A DNA stretch of 64,000 nucleotides from Tetracentron sinense (lineage: Eukaryota; Streptophyta; Magnoliopsida; Trochodendrales; Trochodendraceae): positions 30,513,965 to 30,577,964 of the forward strand of contig CM026557.1 in NCBI GenBank assembly GCA_015143295.1. Reading direction: 5' to 3'. Every line of letters begins with the position of its first letter. Positions within the stretch are counted from its first letter, which is position 1. This document shows, piece after piece, positions 10,341-22,725 of this stretch. Made by a program: the position numbers and the translations under genes. Under the pieces are notes generated by a model, which made no database searches, was not told where the DNA came from, and worked only from the letters and a program-made list of their open reading frames with translations.

Positions 10341-13300
10341 TCATTGTGCCATAAATTTCAATCTCATACTATCTAAGTGTGGTACAAATACTTTATCTGA
10401 TAAAGCCTTAGTCATCGGGTCAACAATATTAAGTTGAGACCTAATCTTTGTAACAACTACATCCTGCCTTATCTCTCAATAATGTCATTAATGAGAAGGT
10501 ACTTCCTCCAAGTGAAAAGTAAACACATAATCCCTAGTCCTTTTCAGGTACTTCATGATGTGCTTCCTAGCAGTCCAATTATCTGATACTTGGATTGCTT
10601 TGGAACCGACTAACAACTCCCACTGCATGACAGATATCTAGTCTAGTATATAACATGGCATACATAAGGCCCCCAATTGCTGAAGCATAAGGGCATCTCT
10701 TCATCTGCTCAGTCTCATCAGCTGATGTAGGGGGTATCTTTTTAGACAAAGTGACACCATATCTAAAAGGAATGAGTGTTGTCTTACAATCACTCATACT
10801 GTACCTAGACAATATCTTGTCTATGTAGGAAGTTTGGCTCAATCCCAACATTCGGCATTTTCTATCTCTCAGAATCTTTATTCTGAGAATATAGGATGCC
10901 CCTCCCAAGTCTTTCATTGAGAAATGCTGAGAAAGCCATATCTTGACTGATGACAACATCCCTACATCATTCTCAATGAATAGAATGCCATCAGTATATA
11001 GAATTAGGTATACTACTGCTCTCCCACTGTCCTTTTTGTAAATACAAGATTCTTCCAAATTCTTTTGGAATCCAAATTCTTTGATCGAAAGATCAAATCT
11101 TTGGTTCCAGCTTCTAGAAGCTTGTTTTAAACCATATATCAACTTGTTGAGCTTATATACCATGTTCTCCTGGTTAGGAGCAATGAAGCCCTCTGGTTGC
11201 TTTATATAGATGTCTTCATCTAACATTCCATTAAAGAAAGCAGTTTTGACATCCATTTGCCATATCTCATAGTCATGGTGTGCAGCTATAGCTAGCAATA
11301 TCCTGATGGATTTGAGCATAGTTACATGCGAAAAGGTATCTTCATAATCAATTCCTTGAATTTGAGTGTAACCTTTTGCAACAAGTCTAGCTTTATAGGT
11401 CTCCACGTTACCATCGGCATCCTTCTTCCTTTTGTAAATCCATTTGCATCCAATTGGCCTTATACCATCTGGTGGATCTACTAAAGTCCAGACGCCATTG
11501 TCATACATGGAATCTATTTCAGCATTCATGGCTTTATTCCATTGAGATGCATCTATATCTAATGTAACTTCCTGATAAGTATTAGGATCCGTATCCTCAT
11601 CATCAGGGGTAACTAGATAAACCTCATTATTGTAATACTAAAATCTATCTGGTGGTCTAAAAACTCTTTCAGACATTCTCAGTGGAATAGAATTAGAAGA
11701 ATCATTAATAGAAGGATTAAGTTCAGTTTGGACACTAGCTGTGTTATCTTTCATCTTATTAAATTCAACTTTTTTAACGAGATCCATTTCTTCCTCCAAA
11801 AAAGTGGCATGAAGCCTAACAACTATTGTTTGGTCTGCCTTGGAGTAGAAATAGAAACCCTTAGTTTCTTTAGGATACCCTATAAAATTCCATTTCTCCG
11901 TCCTAGATTCCAACTTAGTGGGTTCGAGTTTGCGAATATGCGCAGGATTACCCCATACCCTTAGATGTTGTAAGCTAGGTTTTCGCCCAATCCACAATTC
12001 ATAGGGTGTAATCGGAATAAACTTAGATGGAACCCCGTTCAGAATATAAATGACAGTTTGTATAGTATATCCCCAAAGATATGAAGGAACATCTGCATTG
12101 CTCATCATAGAGCGAACCATATCTAATAAGGTCGGATTTCTTCTTTCAGAAACTCCATTTTGTTGAGGAGAGGCAGGACTTGTCCATTGCGAGATAATCT
12201 CATTATCCCTTAAGTAATCCATAAACTCGTTGGTGAGGTATTCACCACTTCGATCTGATCAAAGTATATTTATGGATTTGTCAGTTTGATTTTCAAGTTC
12301 TAATCTGAATTATTTGAACTTTTCAAAGTTGTCAGATTTGTGTTGCATCAAATAGACATATCCATATCTGGAATAGTCATCTGTAAATTTGACAAAATAT
12401 CGGTATTGTCCTAGTGCAACAATGTTAAATGGACCACATACATCACTATGTATTAGTCTTAACTTTTCTTCGGTTCTTCCTATCTTTTTAGGGTAAGGCT
12501 TCTTGGTTATCTTCCCTTCGAGACAAGACTCGCTAGTAGGGAGTGGTTCTACCTTGAGAAAGTCAAGAGGACCATCTTTTACCAACCTCTTGATCCTATC
12601 AAGATTAATATAACCAAGTCTCTTATGCCAAAGACAAGTAGACTCAGTGCAATGTCTCTTCATTCCAGACATTCTAGATCATGAGACATTGTCACTTTGC
12701 AGACATTCATTATTTACCAAATGAAATATTAAATAAAGACCATTAATGAGATTACCAGTAATCAAGACCATTCCATCTTTCTTAATTTCAACAATTGAAT
12801 TAAAAATAATAGAGAATCCATAATATAAGAGTCTAGATACTAAAATCAAATTACGATGTGCTGAATGCATATAAAAGCAATCTTCTAAAATCAATGTCTT
12901 TCCATTAGTTAAACAAAGAGTAAACAAGCTGATTGACTTCACTGAAACATTTGCACCAGAGCTAACTTTAAGCTTCTGCTCCTGTTTGGTCAGCTTTCTG
13001 GTTTCACTGAACCCCTGCAAACAATTGCAAACATGTACAGTGGATCCAGAATCCATGCACCATGAGTTAGGAGGATCATCCAGAAACTTAGACTCAACAG
13101 TAATAAGTATTTCAAAGCATCTCATACATTGAGTACTACCGCCACCCTTCTTAAGAGTTGCGAGGTAAGTCCTACAATTCCTCTTCTAGTTGCCCATTTT
13201 ACCACAGTGGAAACACTTTTAATTGCCCTTCTTATCCTTGCCAGTATCTCTTGATGAACCTTTGGCAACTTTTGCCTTACCCTTATTGTCTTTAAACTTA

Positions 13301-13983
13301 CCTTTACCCTTATTCTTCTTTCTAAACTTTTTAGATCGATTGGAGGTATCAGGTTTATCGACAGTTAAAATTTCACCATTTGTTGACTTTTTGATCAAAT
13401 CTTCTGTAGACACAAGTAAGTTTATAAGCTCACTTAGTAACATTTCACTCTTGTTCATATTATAATTTAACACAAACGAATTGAAGGACGAAGGGAGTGA
13501 CTGCAGAACAGTGTCAACCTGAGTGATGGCATCCATCTCTCCACCAAGAATTTTCAGTTCATTCTATAGGCCCATCATCTTAATGATGTGCTCCCTGATT
13601 GGAGTTCCCTCAGCCATCTTGGTGTTAACAAGGGATTTGAACTTTACTTGTCGAGCTGACCTATTTTGCTCACCAAACATCTCATGTAGGTTTTGCAAAA
13701 TGTCAGAAGTCTTATCCATGTTTTCATACTAGCTTTGCAAGATGTTAAACATCAAAACCAAAATGTAACACTTGGTCATCTGATTGGACCTCTCCTATTG
13801 CTCTAACTCAGCCTTTTGGGCCGATGAAGCATCCGGAGGAATTTCGGGTTTAGGTGTCTTAAGACATAGGTCAAGGTTATCAGCAGCAAATACTATTCTA
13901 ATTTTTCTTTTCTAGTTTACATAGTTAGTTCCTACTAACTTTTCATCACGAAGAATTTCAGTCAATGGGTGTAGATCTGTCAT
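10341..13983 (-). pseudogene. Copia gag-pol polyprotein pseudogene
   Basis: The reading frame starts at ATG 13981-13983 and ends at TGA 10341-10343. In order: Gag; a CCHC knuckle with CFHCGKMGN (about 13200); protease with WCMDSGST (about 13060); integrase with its zinc finger (about 12640) and SGEYLTNEF (about 12230); and reverse transcriptase with IGCKWIYKRKKDADGNVET and MDVKTAFFNG. The RT active site reads LYTDG instead of the usual YVDD (about 10990), losing a catalytic aspartate. Most of the RNase H domain is deleted around 10480-10530, while the C-terminal tail is kept. In-frame stops include TAG at 13912-13914, 13795-13797, 13729-13731, 13565-13567, 13186-13188 and 11638-11640, and TAA at 13219-13221. 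It cannot make a functional polyprotein. Confidence 0.9.
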
Positions 13984-15581
13984 GATCTAATCAAATGACA
14001 AAAAAGATAGTATTAGGGATCTATTGTATTCATTAATACCTATTAGATTATGGGTCTGTTTCTAATGGTATTGCCAATTTGGGAAGAATCAATTGGCATC
14101 GAAAACCTAGACACTGGCTTAATGTGATCCTGCCTTTGGGCACATCATTACATCGCCTTGAATAGGTAGATAGAAACTATCATCTCCAATTTCACAGATC
14201 TCATATTGTGAATCCTGAAACATTCGATCTACTGTCTGATATATAAAGGATGTTATACTCACGCTTTGGCGTTATTGTATAATATTTCTTATTCATGTGC
14301 CCACCTACCTTGAATAGGTGAGAGAGATTAAGCCCGGCTTTGGCCTGTCAGCTTACTCACTCCACTATAGGATCACATAGTGTATGGTAGAAGATCATAA
14401 TACTTAAGGACTTGTCCCCAGTCTTATATACACATGATATATTAGGGCAATTATTTCAACAGAATAATTAAACATATAAACAGATATCATCTCATGATAA
14501 AATAAATAACAGTTACCATCTCTTGATAATAAAAATAATAATATACGAGATTAATCATTATGGTCAATAAATTAAAATGCATGGATGCAAGAGAATGAGA
14601 TAAGAATAAAGGCAGCTCGCAAATTCCTTCGCGATCTCTTCCTTTATCATCTTATCGAGATCACATCGCAACATCCTCCTTCGCAGCATCACCACCAATG
14701 CATTATTCAGAATTTAAATGGCATTAGGGAAACCAGTATTCCATTCGCCCTTTTCAGGGAAACCAAATGAATCTGCCCTTTACAGATTACCAAAACCTAC
14801 TACATATTATCCTCTAATATGAATGCATAAATGATAAACAATTTATGATAAAATATGACCCATAACTATAATCTCATATAAAAAAGATGTTACATCGTGA
14901 TGAAGTACTTTTTCTTATTTTAAAAGGATTTAAAATTTGATAAAAATTTCGCTTGATAAAATCTATATCTTATATAGATCAAACCCCGGAAAAAATAAAA
15001 CAATTATATTTTCCATAAAAAAATTTTCATAAAATTATTTTTAAAATGTAAGATAGAATTTTCTTAAAATCTCTACAAAATTTTATTTCTTTCCTGAATG
15101 CAAGATCCTTTCTCAAATGCAAGATCCTTTCATATAGATTGGTTCTACTATTATCCAAGATTGGTTCTACTATTATTCAAGATTAAAATAAAAAAATTAA
15201 GAGAATCGAAAATCCTAAATATGATCTCATCATAAATTAGGGTTTTATAATTTTTCAAATAAAATCTATTTATGGGAAAAATCATTTATTAATTATTTTA
15301 AACAATTAATAAATATATATTAAATGATCAAATCATTTAAAAATAAATTTCAAAATACACACTTTATTTCGAATTTAATTATATCACATATAATGCTAGT
15401 TTTTAAAATTATTAAATTATCATTATCAAATCTCGTTCAATAATATAATAAAATAATTATATATTTATTTATCTCATGAACAAATAAAATAATAAAAACT
15501 ACGAGCAATATTAAACAGAACTAAATTAAATTATCCATTTAATTACCTTATTAAAATAAACAAAACATACTCCCTAACCAT
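13984..15581 (-). other. Copia 5' leader, non-coding
   Basis: This AT-rich stretch of about 1.6 kb lies between the primer-binding site and the gag start. I see no coding frame, only runs of A/T and a near-duplicate phrase, caagatcctttc, at about 15105-15130. Confidence 0.6.
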
Positions 15582-15593
15582 GCTCTGATACCA
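15582..15593 (-). promoter_or_regulatory. Copia primer-binding site (initiator tRNA-Met)
   Basis: Read on the minus strand, tggtatcagagc lies 2 nt from the 5' LTR. It is complementary to the 3' end of initiator tRNA-Met, the usual primer of plant copia elements. Confidence 0.9.
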
Positions 15594-15595
15594 CT

Positions 15596-17799
15596 TGAAG
15601 GGGGATCCGGATAAAAATGTATGCGAAAAACAGGATCCCCTAGATCTTAACATAGAAAGCATAAAAAACTATCTAAGAGTTTTAGTCATATCACCTCAGT
15701 GAATGATGTTCACCGGTGAAGCTTAATCCACTCGAAGCGTCAGAACTCTTTATAGAGATTTCTCGGAAAAATACTAGAAGTTCGATCCTTGTTCTTCGCT
15801 ATCCCCATGAAGCTTTAAAATCTCATTTGGAATTGTTAAAGCAAGAGGAAGAAGATGGATCAATGGTGTAGACCTTCTATCACCAAAATCACTAAGGTTC
15901 AAATCCCTAGATTTGAAAAACCCAACTTGGACCACCTACTAGCTCACGAAAATCCTAGGGAATATCCCTAGGTGCTCACGGTTTGGAGAGAGAGGAGAGG
16001 GAGAGAGAAAAAATTCTGGAGAAATTTGAATTCTCTTCCCACGTTTTGGTGTTGGTGTATTTATAGGATTTGGAACAATTCAAATCCTAATCCAATTACA
16101 CTTTATGCCTTAAGAAGTTATTTATTAATAATAACTCTTATTATTAATTTAAATAAAATTCTAGTTTAACTATAACTACTTTAGTTATAGTAATCCTATT
16201 AATTAAAGAGTCCTTATTAAATGAGAATTCTTTAATTAATAGAGATAAGTCAACAACCAACAAAGGGAGGAATCCTGGTCAAACTAGGATACCTCAAACC
16301 ACAAAGGGGGGGGGGGCGTCCTTTTTGCAATCCAACTCCATGTCATCTTAATCCTACTTGCAATCCAACCATTGGATTTTAATTCCATAATTAGTAGAGT
16401 TATTACTCAATAATTATTCAAGTAACCAAATCCCAATCCAATTAGGATTTCTAAAGTGGGCGCCTCACCCTAGGGTTTAAACCCATGGGCTTGGGCCCAT
16501 ATTAAAGGTTCATATTAATGGGTTTATGGATATGGGTCAAACCCATTTCCCTTTTAATTATGTTAATTAAATAATTATTAAAATAATCCCTATATTTAAA
16601 TTAACAATTAATTTAAACCATAGATTAAATTTTAATCTATTTAATTAATGATTAACTTTTAATCACTTAAATAATTGATTAACATTTAATCAATTATTGA
16701 GCTTGTATTTCTTATGTGAGCATCTCCACAGATTGCTCTGAGACATTCTTACCCTGGCTTACCCAATGTTAACTCATTGACCCTAAATAGGAATTACATC
16801 GAAATTGCAAGTGTCGTGAAATATCCATATTGCAATTGAATCTCAGTGTATGAACATTAACCATTACGGATCCCGCCACATGAACTTTTTAATTCGATTT
16901 ATCCTTCCAAATACATTATCCTTAATGGGCCTTCGAGATTTTTAATACTATCTAACTCATAGCCCATTGCACATCATCCGGGTTTCCAACACATATGATT
17001 AAGCCATGAAAAACAATTTCCCATGAAAAACATTTTGAGAAAATCTCTTGATAAGTATAATATCTTTTAATAAAAGTATATTTCAAAACTTATTTTGATT
17101 TCAAAATCACATGTGTTAGAATTTATACTTAATCAACTGTCATACCCGGAACTTGCATTATCTCTCAAATTAATGAGCATGGATTTCTTGTTTGAAATTC
17201 ATCATGACTCGAAAAGCTTTCTGACTATCCAACTGTCATTGTATCGTATTCCCTAAGTTACAAAATACTTTGGTGGAATCAAAACAGTCAGATCATTGCT
17301 CAGTCATAGATGAACTCATCAAATCTAAGGATCATCGAAACTTTTCAATGTGAATGAGAGACCAACTATCTGATAGTATGTTTATGCAAGAGGTCTCTCA
17401 TTGCATGCAATCAGTCAACGTACATTTAATCACCCATATGCTAATGTGTAATCTCCACTGTAATAGTTCGAGATAGAACTACATCTCAACTATTGAAAAC
17501 ATCTTAGCATTCTGGCAGCCATATAAGTGAAGTGTCCAGCTTCACCCACAACTGTGACTATATAAGGTATAAGGAACTGGAAAGTCATATTTGTCTGTGA
17601 TAATCTAATCACATAACTTTCCTACAATATATCCTAAGGACCTTTATCGATATCTCATATTATATAGATCATCTCATGATCATGGTCAATTACCCATAAT
17701 GAATACATAATAGATTAAGAAGAAGTCTTTATTAATCAAATTAATAAGAATCTAACAATCTAAATGACTTAATGACTTTTCTAGGCATCATGTCTAACA
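15596..17799 (-). repeat. Copia 5' LTR, 2204 bp
   Basis: It matches the split LTR at 5586-10319. It contains an 11-base G-run (16306-16316) in a segment of about 70-80 bp absent from the other LTR. It ends tgtctaaca, next to the target duplication catgt. Confidence 0.92.
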
Positions 17800-17804
17800 C
17801 ATGT

Positions 17805-18350
17805 TATATGAAACTGTTACCGAGTATGTAGATATGAATCAGACTATGATATTGATAATGTACATGTCTGTATTGCTGTTAGTTGGATGGTATATACGCT
17901 GAGTATTTTCAATACTCAGTCAACCTGTTATTGTAGGTAGGTTTAGAGCAAGATTTCACGGCGGAACCGTGTATCAAGGAGGTATATGTCAAGGAAGAAG
18001 AAGAAGGTGGACCTCTAGTTGAGGAAGCTCGGGAGTTGGATAGGTAGCTATACTATTAAGCCTTGTTTTACATTTTGAGAGGATGGTAATAGACTCATGT
18101 TATTTTTAGGATGTTGCTTAGATTGTTTTACTTTCATTAGTGGTTTTTGGGATTACCCGAGTATAATGGGTTATGTTGGGCATATTTCAGTTGTACAGGA
18201 TGTTTGGTTTTTACATATCGAATTTCATTATTCTCATTTTTAGAGACTTGTATTAATATGTCTTGTATGTTATGAGATTTAAGCAGGTTTAAGAAATGTA
18301 ACGAACCCAAAGTCCCATTATGTCTAAGGTGGGGTTATGGGGTCGCTACA
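17805..18350 (+). mobile_element. Outer gypsy-type LTR, 3' segment
   Basis: This resumes the LTR broken at 5580. The phrase gctgagtattttcaatactcag, followed by a purine-rich block and ctaaggtggggttatggggtcgctaca, parallels 61548-61986 in the LTR at 59699. It ends in ..CA at 18350. No primer-binding site follows, so no internal region is attached here. Confidence 0.6.
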
Positions 18351-18542
18351 TTAGGTCTCCAATGCAGCAAAGCTACCAATAGATTGGTGGCCAATTGAAA
18401 AATCAGTTTCAGTGCTTAATTGTAAATGTCTCATGGCTCATGGTTAGAGCCAAATAGAGCATGCCAATTTGAAAAATCGATGGATTGATCATTGGTGAAT
18501 CCCTCATAGGAGAGATTAGAAGATCTTGGGCCTAATAATTAA
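18351..18542. other. Low-copy-looking flank, no gene seen
   Basis: Sequence between the outer LTR end and the first Mutator MITE. I see no coding frame. It includes the left target duplication aataattaa (18534-18542). Confidence 0.4.
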
Positions 18543-18709
18543 GGGAAATCCTAGTGAAACCGCAAAGGGCGGAGACCACACTGAGACTGGGCATGTGATG
18601 AGCGGATCTCAAAAAAATAAAATCAGATTTATGAAAATTTTGAGATCCACTCATTACATGTGTGGTCTTGATGTGGTCTCGGCCCTTTGCGATCTCAGTA
18701 GCAAAGTCC
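18543..18709. mobile_element. Mutator-type MITE, 167 bp
   Basis: It is flanked by a 9-bp duplication, aataattaa (18534-18542 and 18710-18718). The inverted ends share the core cgcaaagggc followed by gagaccaca; the outer 18 bp are less alike. A 9-bp duplication is typical of Mutator-like transposases, so this is a non-autonomous derivative with no coding capacity. Confidence 0.75.
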
Positions 18710-18718
18710 AATAATTAA

Positions 18719-19531
18719 AGCCCTCCGAGGGCTAGGGCTTTCTTAATTGTGATAAACTTTCTCAAAAAAACTTATCCATTTTTAATTGTTATTTTGAAAG
18801 AAAAGTTGAGTTTATTTTCTTTTTCTCTTCTTTCACCCTTTAGGTGAGAGTCGGGTCTGGTAAGACCTTGTAAACCAAACCGCCTATTAGCATACCCGCT
18901 CCAGTGCTCAAACTTCGCTCTCACGGTTTGAGAACAGATTCGTGTAGGGAGCGCGGTTTCTAATCTTGAAAGGCGCGGTTTTAAATGTGGGAGAGCGAGG
19001 TTTTTTGTTTTGGTGAGGAAAACCAAACGTTGTTTTTGTTTTAAAAATTATAAGCTCAAACTTAAAGCTAGCTAGTAAAGGTAGTGAGAGTATTCCTAGC
19101 AGCCTCACGAGAATAACTATTTGATTATTTTGGTGAGCCAAAACATTAAAATTGTAAAAACAAGTCTCCAGCCTCTTCAAAATAACCATTTTAGTTTGGT
19201 GAGTGTACAGTACTCACCAAACCAAACCAAATGTATCTCTCCCTTCCTTTTTGTGGTCTCACACAAATAATAAAATAATGTCGCTCTCCCTTCTTTTATT
19301 ATAATGTCTCTCCCTCTTCCTTTATTGTGTTCCCACACAAATAATAAAATAATATTTCTCTCTCTACCTATTTTTTTCACACATAATAAAATAATGTTTT
19401 TTCTCTTTTTTTTAAAAAAAAAATTGATGAGGCTAATAGGAATGTTTTAAGAAAGTGGATAATCAAAATAGGAAAAAAAATAAGCTTTTGATTATTTTGA
19501 TGATTAAAATTTGGTGAGACTATTAAGAATA
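18719..19531. other. AT-rich region, possible further MITE
   Basis: No gene is seen. From about 19088 (agagtattcctagcagcctc) to about 19909 (reverse complement agagtattcttaatagtctc) there are similar inverted ends that enclose the fold-back element below, suggesting an older MITE that hosts it. No clear target duplication was found, so this is tentative. Confidence 0.3.
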
Positions 19532-19898
19532 GGCAGCAAATCCTCTCCGGTTATCACCCCTAGAGTCACCACGTGTCTCCTTTGACACCCATTAACCATG
19601 GGTAAGGTTCACCCAACCCTAGGGTTCACCCACCTATTTTTGTTTTTTTTTTTTAAATAATAATTCTTTTTTTAAAATTAAAAAACTGTTTTTAATATTA
19701 AAACAACTCTAAAGACAGTTTTTTAATTTTAAAAAAAGAATTATTATTTAAAAAAAAAAACCAAAAATAGGTGGGTGAACCCTAGGGTTGGGTGAACCTT
19801 AACCACGGTTAAGGGGTGTCAAAGGAGACACGTGATGACCTACAGGGGTGATAACCGGATTTGCAAAATCCGGTTATCACCGGAGAGGATTTGATGCC
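19532..19898. mobile_element. Mutator-type fold-back MITE, 367 bp
   Basis: It is flanked by a perfect 9-bp duplication, ttaagaata (19523-19531 and 19899-19907). Most of the element is one large inverted repeat: the arms start ggcagcaaatcctctccgg and ggcatcaaatcctctccgg and run well over 100 bp to an A/T-rich middle. The right arm also contains a second small hairpin (gataaccgg..ccggttatc, about 19851-19879) with no counterpart in the left arm. There is no coding capacity. Confidence 0.9.
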
Positions 19899-19907
19899 TT
19901 AAGAATA

Positions 19908-20313
19908 CTCTGAAAAGACCTTAATCGTACAGTTTTTTGACCTTTCCATTTCTTTTGGTTTCTTTACATTTACTGTGGCAGATTGTGTCAGACAGTCTTT
20001 TAAACTTTTGAATATTCCTTTATTTATTTTATTTTTATTGCCATCACCATTCTGTTGCTTATTTATTTTATTCAAATGAAGTTCAGCCAATTGCGATTGA
20101 GGTCGGGAAGAGTTCAATCGCACCACAAGCCAACAAGTATCCTGTAAATCTTTGGTTAAAGGTCACTCATCTTTAAATTAACCCTTTTTTATATATATAT
20201 ATATATATATACACACACCAGAGGCGCTCTCGACCATATCCTAAATTGAAATTTGATGCTCTCACGTTCCCGTTCTCCTTCCTGCTTTGGTTACTTAGGG
20301 TAAAACCTATGCC
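19908..20313. other. No gene seen; (AT)n/(AC)n microsatellite
   Basis: A/T-rich sequence without a credible frame. A run of about ten AT dinucleotides at 20191-20210 continues into an AC run. Confidence 0.5.
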
Positions 20314-20660
20314 CTACCATTTTGACAGCCTTGCCAATTCTACACAATTTGAGAAGTTAGGACCAAGGGGGATCGTCTTAGGCCATCGTAATTTGATCAA
20401 CCAATCAGAGAACAGAAGATGTAAATTGTGTTGAAGGAACCTGATGTCCTCTAGGATTGGTCGTAGCTCAGCATGAGAATGGGTACTCGTCCCACTTAAA
20501 GCGTCAATAATTGCCTTGCATCTGACTCCACCACTATGTTGTCCCACTGGTGATCAATAGTCCCTGATAGAATAGCAGTAACCTCGGCCACTTGGGCCTA
20601 CCCTCCATGGAGAGCTGTGCTAGATATGAACGAAGCACCAGTCCTGAGTGGGTTCTTGCA
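20314..20660 (-). pseudogene. RNase H domain relic (retroelement type)
   Basis: The minus strand encodes fragments of a plant RVT_3-type RNase H domain, broken between frames. One frame around 20590-20540 gives an AEVTAILSG- and VVESDARQ-like segment. A second, 20547-20314, gives GTSTHSHAELRPILEDIRF and ends ELARLSKW, as these domains commonly do. Such domains occur in LINE-like elements and in host proteins of LINE origin. Frameshifts and a stop exclude function. No endonuclease or RT is attached, so this is a fragment. Confidence 0.6.
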
Positions 20661-22725
20661 ACAGCGCCTGTTCCTGCTCCAACTTCTGTCAGCTAGGCTG
20701 GGAATTGGAGGGCCCATCTAGATTGGGAATCAATAGGGAGGGTCACGCATCTACCAGATCTGGAGGAAAACTCCGAGTAGAGGAAGTTGATGACGTGCAG
20801 GGCTGTATGAGGGTCAGGGGGCACACCCCGGAATACCTATGTGCTAAGACATTGGAGGTACACTTCTTATTCCTATTGTTTGCAGAGAAAATAGGTGAAA
20901 ACAGGGGTGTACGAAAATTTTGGTTTGTAATACAGTTCTTTGCATTTTTTTCTTCTCCAATGCCCTTTTTCTTTTCACCAATTTCTTGGCAACCATATAT
21001 CGACCCCCACCCAAAAAACACAAAAAAAAACTCAGGGCTAAGTCTACCGTCCCTACTTTGCAACCTTCAGAAATTTAAAGAAAAACTGTAAGTCTGTATT
21101 AATGTCAGCCAGATCCGGGCAAAGAAACAGTGGAGCATCGCCTGAGACAACAACAAAGTTAGGCACATGACAAGAGGACAATAATTGAGGAATTCCCCTG
21201 TATTTAAGGTTGCCCACATACGACATATTTACTAATTAGAAGCATGTTATACGGATTTCCATTCAGTCAGGCTATAGTATATTATTCATTAGAACTAAAC
21301 TGCATCAAGAGCTGCCATATCAAAAACCAAGAGAATAATTAGGCAACCACTAACAGAAAAGGAAAATTTACCCCCTTCTTCACCAATTAAGCAAGAAATA
21401 GATTCAAGTAATTGTTAGTTAGAAATTATCATGTATAATTCCAAAGTTGGGTTTATGAAACACAAGACATGCCTTTCTGGTCGTGTTCAGAAATCTAACA
21501 ATGAGACATTTGTAGGTGAATCAAACAAAAGCCCTTCATCGACATCTCTAAACATTATCAAAGACATTATCATATCGAAGACATTATCGAAGACATTTTC
21601 CGTATGCTTCATACCATTTTCTCAAATCCTAATTTACAGTGGAAACAATAAAGACAGCTATTTCACATTGATCCTACCTCCATTACAAATTCCAAGTACA
21701 TATATAAATGAGATGAATATTTTGTTCTTCAGATAACTAGAAATTTATCTGATAAAGAGAATTTCATTCACACAAAGCTGGGGAATATTAGCTCCCTAAT
21801 TAACTAAGAATTATAAAAGATATGAACTTCCCCAACCAAATTAAACAAACACCAGATAATTATACAAAACTTTGGCAAAATTGTATACGAGCAGCTCCTT
21901 TTTGATCCTTGAAAGTTGAAAGAACATATCATTGTATCATAAGAAGAGATCAAGCTTAAAAGCACAATAAAAAAAAAAGAATAATAATAACACCAATATG
22001 AAAAAAAAAAATAGAAATATTGCAAACAAATCCCTCATTCAGCAGATAAAACTTCGTCATTCGTGCACCTACTTGTAAACCACAGGAAATTACTGACTTC
22101 TTAGAAACATAAATAACATTTCTTCACAAACTAACACAGTAAGACTATCTCCTGCGGATAAAAGTGTTCTCTCAAATAACGAAAGAAACATATACCAGAA
22201 AATCACACAAAATTAAAAGTAAAAAAAAAAAAAAAGTTCCCAGGTTGAAGGAAAAACTCATGCTTTCGTCTAATTAATCCTTTGTCTTCATGTTTACTGA
22301 TAAATTTATATTAGTAGAGGGACACCAGTTGAAACATAAACATCCTTTCTTCCTCCAGAAAAAAAAGTTAAGAATAAAATACAATAAACCCAAGCAATAC
22401 AGCTGATCTGTCCATAAGAAATATCATTTATGGAGAAAAATGGCAAACAACAAGTTTCATCAGAAACAACAAAAGAAAACAAAGAGAAAAGGAGAAATTT
22501 TTTTTTTTGAAACTGCCGGAAGTTCCTCACAGGAAATCCTAATTATTCATAAACCTACTGTTAAATTACACAAAATCAGAGAAATCCATTAAAAATTCAT
22601 CTTTAAAGAAACCTCAATCCGCATGAGTTCTCTGTAATTGCCAGACGTAAAAAAAAAAAGAAAAAGAAAAAGAAAAAAAGGAGAAACCTTTCCAAAGTAA
22701 AACTGCAGCGAAGAAGATGAAACAA
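20661..22725. other. Intergenic, 3' side of the RETICULATA-related gene
   Basis: No gene is seen in this 2 kb. The part next to 22725 would be the 3' UTR of the minus-strand RETICULATA-related gene. A-runs occur at about 21965-22010, 22220-22235 and 22650-22680. Several short open frames have low-complexity, A/T-driven composition and no recognisable motif. Confidence 0.45.

Larger units (their letters stand above)
5586..17799 (-). mobile_element. Ty1/copia retrotransposon with long LTRs, degenerate
   Basis: The two LTRs begin tgaagggggatccgg and end catgtctaaaa or catgtctaaca. A perfect 5-bp duplication, catgt, flanks the element at 5581-5585 and 17800-17804. The order is read on the minus strand: 5' LTR 15596-17799, primer-binding site 15582-15593, leader, gag-pol 13983-10341, polypurine tract, 3' LTR 10319-5586. 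The 3' LTR was later split by a Tat/Ogre-type solo LTR at 6159-8780. The element is itself inserted in the outer gypsy LTR. Many stops, an RNase H deletion and clear LTR divergence make it old and inactive. Confidence 0.92.

Noticed and set aside
3041-17799. One full-length gypsy element between the LTRs at 3041 and 17805
   Set aside because: The intervening coding sequence is copia (protease-integrase-RT order, with its own LTRs and target duplication), so the gypsy pieces are solo or split LTRs.
17881-17910. Rho-independent-like terminator at gctgagtattttcaatactcag
   Set aside because: Bacterial terminators are not relevant here. The same block recurs as a conserved LTR segment at about 61548.
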